From the NCBI GenBank assembly GCA_018001015.1, contig JAGNIV010000005.1, positions 62,001 through 126,000 of the forward strand: a DNA stretch of 64,000 nt, written 5' to 3'. The stretch is from Phenylobacterium sp. (lineage in GTDB: Bacteria; Pseudomonadota; Alphaproteobacteria; Caulobacterales; Caulobacteraceae). Numbering within the stretch: the first letter of the stretch is position 1; each line of letters begins with the position of its first letter. Of the stretch, positions 61,698 through 64,000 are shown piece after piece. The notes beneath the pieces were generated by a model. That model was given only the letters and a program-made list of their open reading frames with translations, searched no databases and was not told the origin of the DNA. Both the position numbers and the translations under genes were made by a program.

Positions 61698-64000
61698 ATG
61701 TCGCTTCGTCATCTCCTGCTCGCCGCGGCCTCCCCCCTGTGCCTGGTGGCGGGGCCCGCCTGGGCCGAGACCGCGATCTCCACGGCGGTGACCACGCCGG
61801 TCACCACCGCCACGGCGGCCGGCGGTGCGCGGGACGATGTGAAGGTCACCTCGGCGGGCTCGATCAAGGTCACCAGCGGCGTGGCCCTGACCTTGAACAG
61901 CGACAACAATGTCACCCACGAGGGTGTCATCACGATCTCCGACGCCAGCGACGCCAGCGGCGTGGCGATCGTCGGCGGCAAGACCGGCGAGGTGAAGCTG
62001 TCGGGGTCGATCGTCGTCGACGACACCACCGAGATCAAGGACACCGACACCGACGGGGACATGGACGGGGCCTTCGCCGTCGGCTCCAACCGGGTGGGGG
62101 TGCGGGTCACCGGCCCGGCCACCTTCCACGGTTCCATCACCCAGGCGGCCGGGACCGTCACGGTTGAAGGCAACGATTCAGCCGGCGTCGCGCTGGAGAG
62201 CGCCATCGATGGGTCCCTGCAGACCGCGGGGGCCATCTCGGTGATCGGCGATCGTTCCTACGGGCTGCATGCCCTGGGCACGGTCGGTGGCGACGTGGCG
62301 GTGACCGGGAGCGTCACCGCCCAAGGCAAGGACTCCGTGGGCGTGGCCCTGGACGACAATGTCGGCGGCAAGCTCTCCATCAATTCAGCGATCGGAGCTT
62401 CCGGGTTCCGCTCCACGACCCGAGGGACCGACGCCGTGGTGGCCAAGCTGGACGCCGACGATCTGCTGATCGGCGGGCCGGCGGTTCGCGTGCGCGGAGA
62501 CCTGTTCGGCGGGATGCTGATCGGAAGCTCCGGCTCGGCCAGCGCCTACGGCTCGGCGCCGGGCGTGCTGATCGGGTCCGATACCCGCAACGTTCGCCTG
62601 GGCGTGCTTGGGACCGGCGCCGACGCCTTCGGCTTCATGAACAAGGGCGCGATACTGGGCGCGGGGATCTATGACGGGGTGGCCGCCGTCGGCGTGAAGT
62701 TCGGCGGCCTGGGCCACACGGTGAGCGTGGAGGGCGGCGTCTGGAACTCCGGTTCGATCCTGGCCACCGGGGTCAAGGCCGGCGCCACCGCCTTCTGGAT
62801 GGGGGCCGGCGCCTCGAGCGCGAACCTCACCAACGCTGCGGTGATCAAGGCCAGCACGACGGCCACCGACGCCAACGATATCGCCGCCATCCGCATCGAC
62901 GCCGGCGCCTCGCTGCCCTATCTCGCCAACAGCGGCTCGATCAGCGCTGTCGTCAGCGGCTCCAAGGCCTCGGCCACCGCCGTGCTGGACGCCTCAGGGT
63001 CGCTGAGGACCCTCGAGAACATCAACTCCATCGCCGCCACGGTGACCGCCACCGACGCCACGATCCCGGTGACCGGGCGGGCCATCGCCCTGGACCTGCG
63101 GGCCAACACCGCGGGCGTGACCCTGCGCCAGTACGCCAACAGCGACACCGCCATCACGCCCACCATCACCGGCGACGTGCTGTTCGGCTCGGGCGCGGGG
63201 CGGCTGGAGCTGCTGGCCGGCGTGCTGAACGGGGCGGTGGCCTTCGGTTCGGGCGCCGACAGCCTGGTGATCAATGGCGGCGCCAAGCTGACCGGCGCAC
63301 TCACCGACGCCGGCGGCGGCCTGACCGTCGACATCGTCAAGGGACGGCTGACCGACACCAGCACGGCGACGGTCAATCTCACCAGCCTGAACCTGGGCGC
63401 GGCGGGCGAGCTGGTGTTCACCGCCGACCCCAAGGCCGCCAAGTCCACCCTGTTCAACGTCTCCGGCGCCGCGACCCTGGCCACCGGCTCCAAGATCGGC
63501 CTCTCCTTCGCCTCCAAGCTGGAGGCTCCGGCCAGCTTCACCCTGATCAAGGCCGGGTCGCTCACCACCGGGACCCTGGACGACAGCCTGCTGGGGGACA
63601 CGCCCTATCTCTACAAGGCAACTCTGCGGGTCGATGCGCCCACCACCAGCCTGGTGGCCGACGTGCGTCGCCGCACCGCCGCCGAGGCGGGCATGACCGC
63701 CTCGGAAAGCGCGGCCTATGACGCGGTGTTCGCCGCCTTCGACAAGGACACCGCCGTCCGCGACGCCCTGCTGGGCAAGACCACCCAGGCCGGCTTCCAG
63801 GCCCTCTACGACCAGTTCCTGCCCGACCACGCCGGCGGCCTGTTCCACACCCTGGCGGCGGCCTCCGACGCCGCGAGCCGGGGCCCCGACGCTGACGTCT
63901 CCATGAGCGACGAGGAGGGCGGTCTGCGCGCCTGGACCCAGGAGATCGGGGTGATGATCAAACGCGACGTGGACCGCTCCACCGCCTACGACGCCGGCGG
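61698..64000 (+). CDS. Autotransporter domain protein, 5' part
   Basis: ATG 61698 opens a frame that runs off the window (over 765 residues). It starts with a signal peptide (MSLRHLLLAAASPLCLVAGPAWAE). The passenger is a repetitive beta-helix of Gly/Ala/Ser/Thr-rich units (VTSAGSIKVTSG, NNVTHEGVI, DAGGGLTVDIVKGRLTDTSTATVNLTSLNLG). From about 690 there is the usual pre-barrel helical linker (AYDQFLPDHAGGLFHTLAAASDAAS-like), and then the beginning of the outer-membrane beta-barrel (LRAWTQEIGVMIKRD). Surface protein; adhesion or biofilm role only inferred. Confidence 0.92.
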   Translation, partial: MSLRHLLLAAASPLCLVAGPAWAETAISTAVTTPVTTATAAGGARDDVKVTSAGSIKVTSGVALTLNSDNNVTHEGVITISDASDASGVAIVGGKTGEVKLSGSIVVDDTTEIKDTDTDGDMDGAFAVGSNRVGVRVTGPATFHGSITQAAGTVTVEGNDSAGVALESAIDGSLQTAGAISVIGDRSYGLHALGTVGGDVAVTGSVTAQGKDSVGVALDDNVGGKLSINSAIGASGFRSTTRGTDAVVAKLDADDLLIGGPAVRVRGDLFGGMLIGSSGSASAYGSAPGVLIGSDTRNVRLGVLGTGADAFGFMNKGAILGAGIYDGVAAVGVKFGGLGHTVSVEGGVWNSGSILATGVKAGATAFWMGAGASSANLTNAAVIKASTTATDANDIAAIRIDAGASLPYLANSGSISAVVSGSKASATAVLDASGSLRTLENINSIAATVTATDATIPVTGRAIALDLRANTAGVTLRQYANSDTAITPTITGDVLFGSGAGRLELLAGVLNGAVAFGSGADSLVINGGAKLTGALTDAGGGLTVDIVKGRLTDTSTATVNLTSLNLGAAGELVFTADPKAAKSTLFNVSGAATLATGSKIGLSFASKLEAPASFTLIKAGSLTTGTLDDSLLGDTPYLYKATLRVDAPTTSLVADVRRRTAAEAGMTASESAAYDAVFAAFDKDTAVRDALLGKTTQAGFQALYDQFLPDHAGGLFHTLAAASDAASRGPDADVSMSDEEGGLRAWTQEIGVMIKRDVDRSTAYDAG

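Noticed and set aside
1..64000. tRNA, rRNA, SRP RNA or 6S RNA genes
   Set aside because: I scanned the intergenic gaps by eye for tRNA T-arm and cloverleaf signals and saw none; a covariance-model scan would be needed to exclude small RNAs.

Overview
The window is a high-GC bacterial chromosome segment with the gene content and style of an alphaproteobacterium of the family Caulobacteraceae (Caulobacter/Phenylobacterium type). Evidence: rpmH-rnpA-yidC-engB in one cluster; a class-III-like sigma-32 (RpoH) with its RpoH box; an HWE-family histidine kinase; a DUF4908 protein known mainly from this family; many GTG starts and 4-bp start/stop overlaps; and intergenic repeats carrying GANTC sites, the CcrM methylation sequence. 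I see no tRNA or rRNA, no CRISPR array, no insertion sequence and no prophage. Almost all of it reads as ordinary vertically inherited chromosome.

Layout. 1-3.8 kb: a Crp/Fnr-type regulator (cut by the window edge) and the ribosome/membrane-insertion cluster engB-yidC-rnpA-rpmH, driven by a good promoter upstream of rpmH. 3.8-16.3 kb: methionine aminopeptidase, a secreted EreA/ChaN-like protein, a TetR-esterase-quinone oxidoreductase operon, two small exported proteins, a dienoyl-CoA-reductase-like SDR, a chemoreceptor, a small secreted TonB-C-like protein, a DUF72 protein and a secreted M28 peptidase. 16.6-22.3 kb: a complete tripartite RND efflux operon, facing a hybrid histidine kinase. 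24.4-30.9 kb: threonine dehydratase and a VOC protein, purA, a degenerate receiver protein, then an EncFtn-rluD-rpoH gene group. 30.9-36 kb: PhoD phosphatase, hisI-LysE, DUF817, folE.

35.4-44.4 kb: cysS-SRPBCC-[Fe-S scaffold]-yidD-thrS-glycosyltransferase, a tightly overlapping run; then an ArnT-like transferase with HMG-CoA lyase, and a dolichol-phosphate-mannose-synthase-like GT2, which together suggest envelope lipid/glycan modification. 45.7-48.5 kb: phaR divergent from phaA-phaB, the polyhydroxybutyrate precursor pathway, without the synthase. 49.5-53 kb: glyoxalase II, a methyltransferase, a P-II protein, a GST, and two kinds of inverted-repeat elements. 53-56 kb: an HxlR regulator divergent from an SDR-hydrolase-oxidoreductase operon across an AT-rich operator. 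56-64 kb: an uncharacterised protein, an HWE kinase, a large FAD oxidoreductase, and an XRE regulator/RTX-like protein pair divergent from an autotransporter that runs off the end.

The items most worth a second look are: an encapsulated-ferritin-type protein with no encapsulin shell gene and no cargo tag, sitting just upstream of rluD and rpoH; a receiver domain whose phospho-acceptor Asp is replaced by Glu; the XRE/RTX-like/autotransporter locus with a perfect 12-bp palindrome; a secreted protein with near-symmetric six-cysteine spacing; and four intergenic repeat elements.
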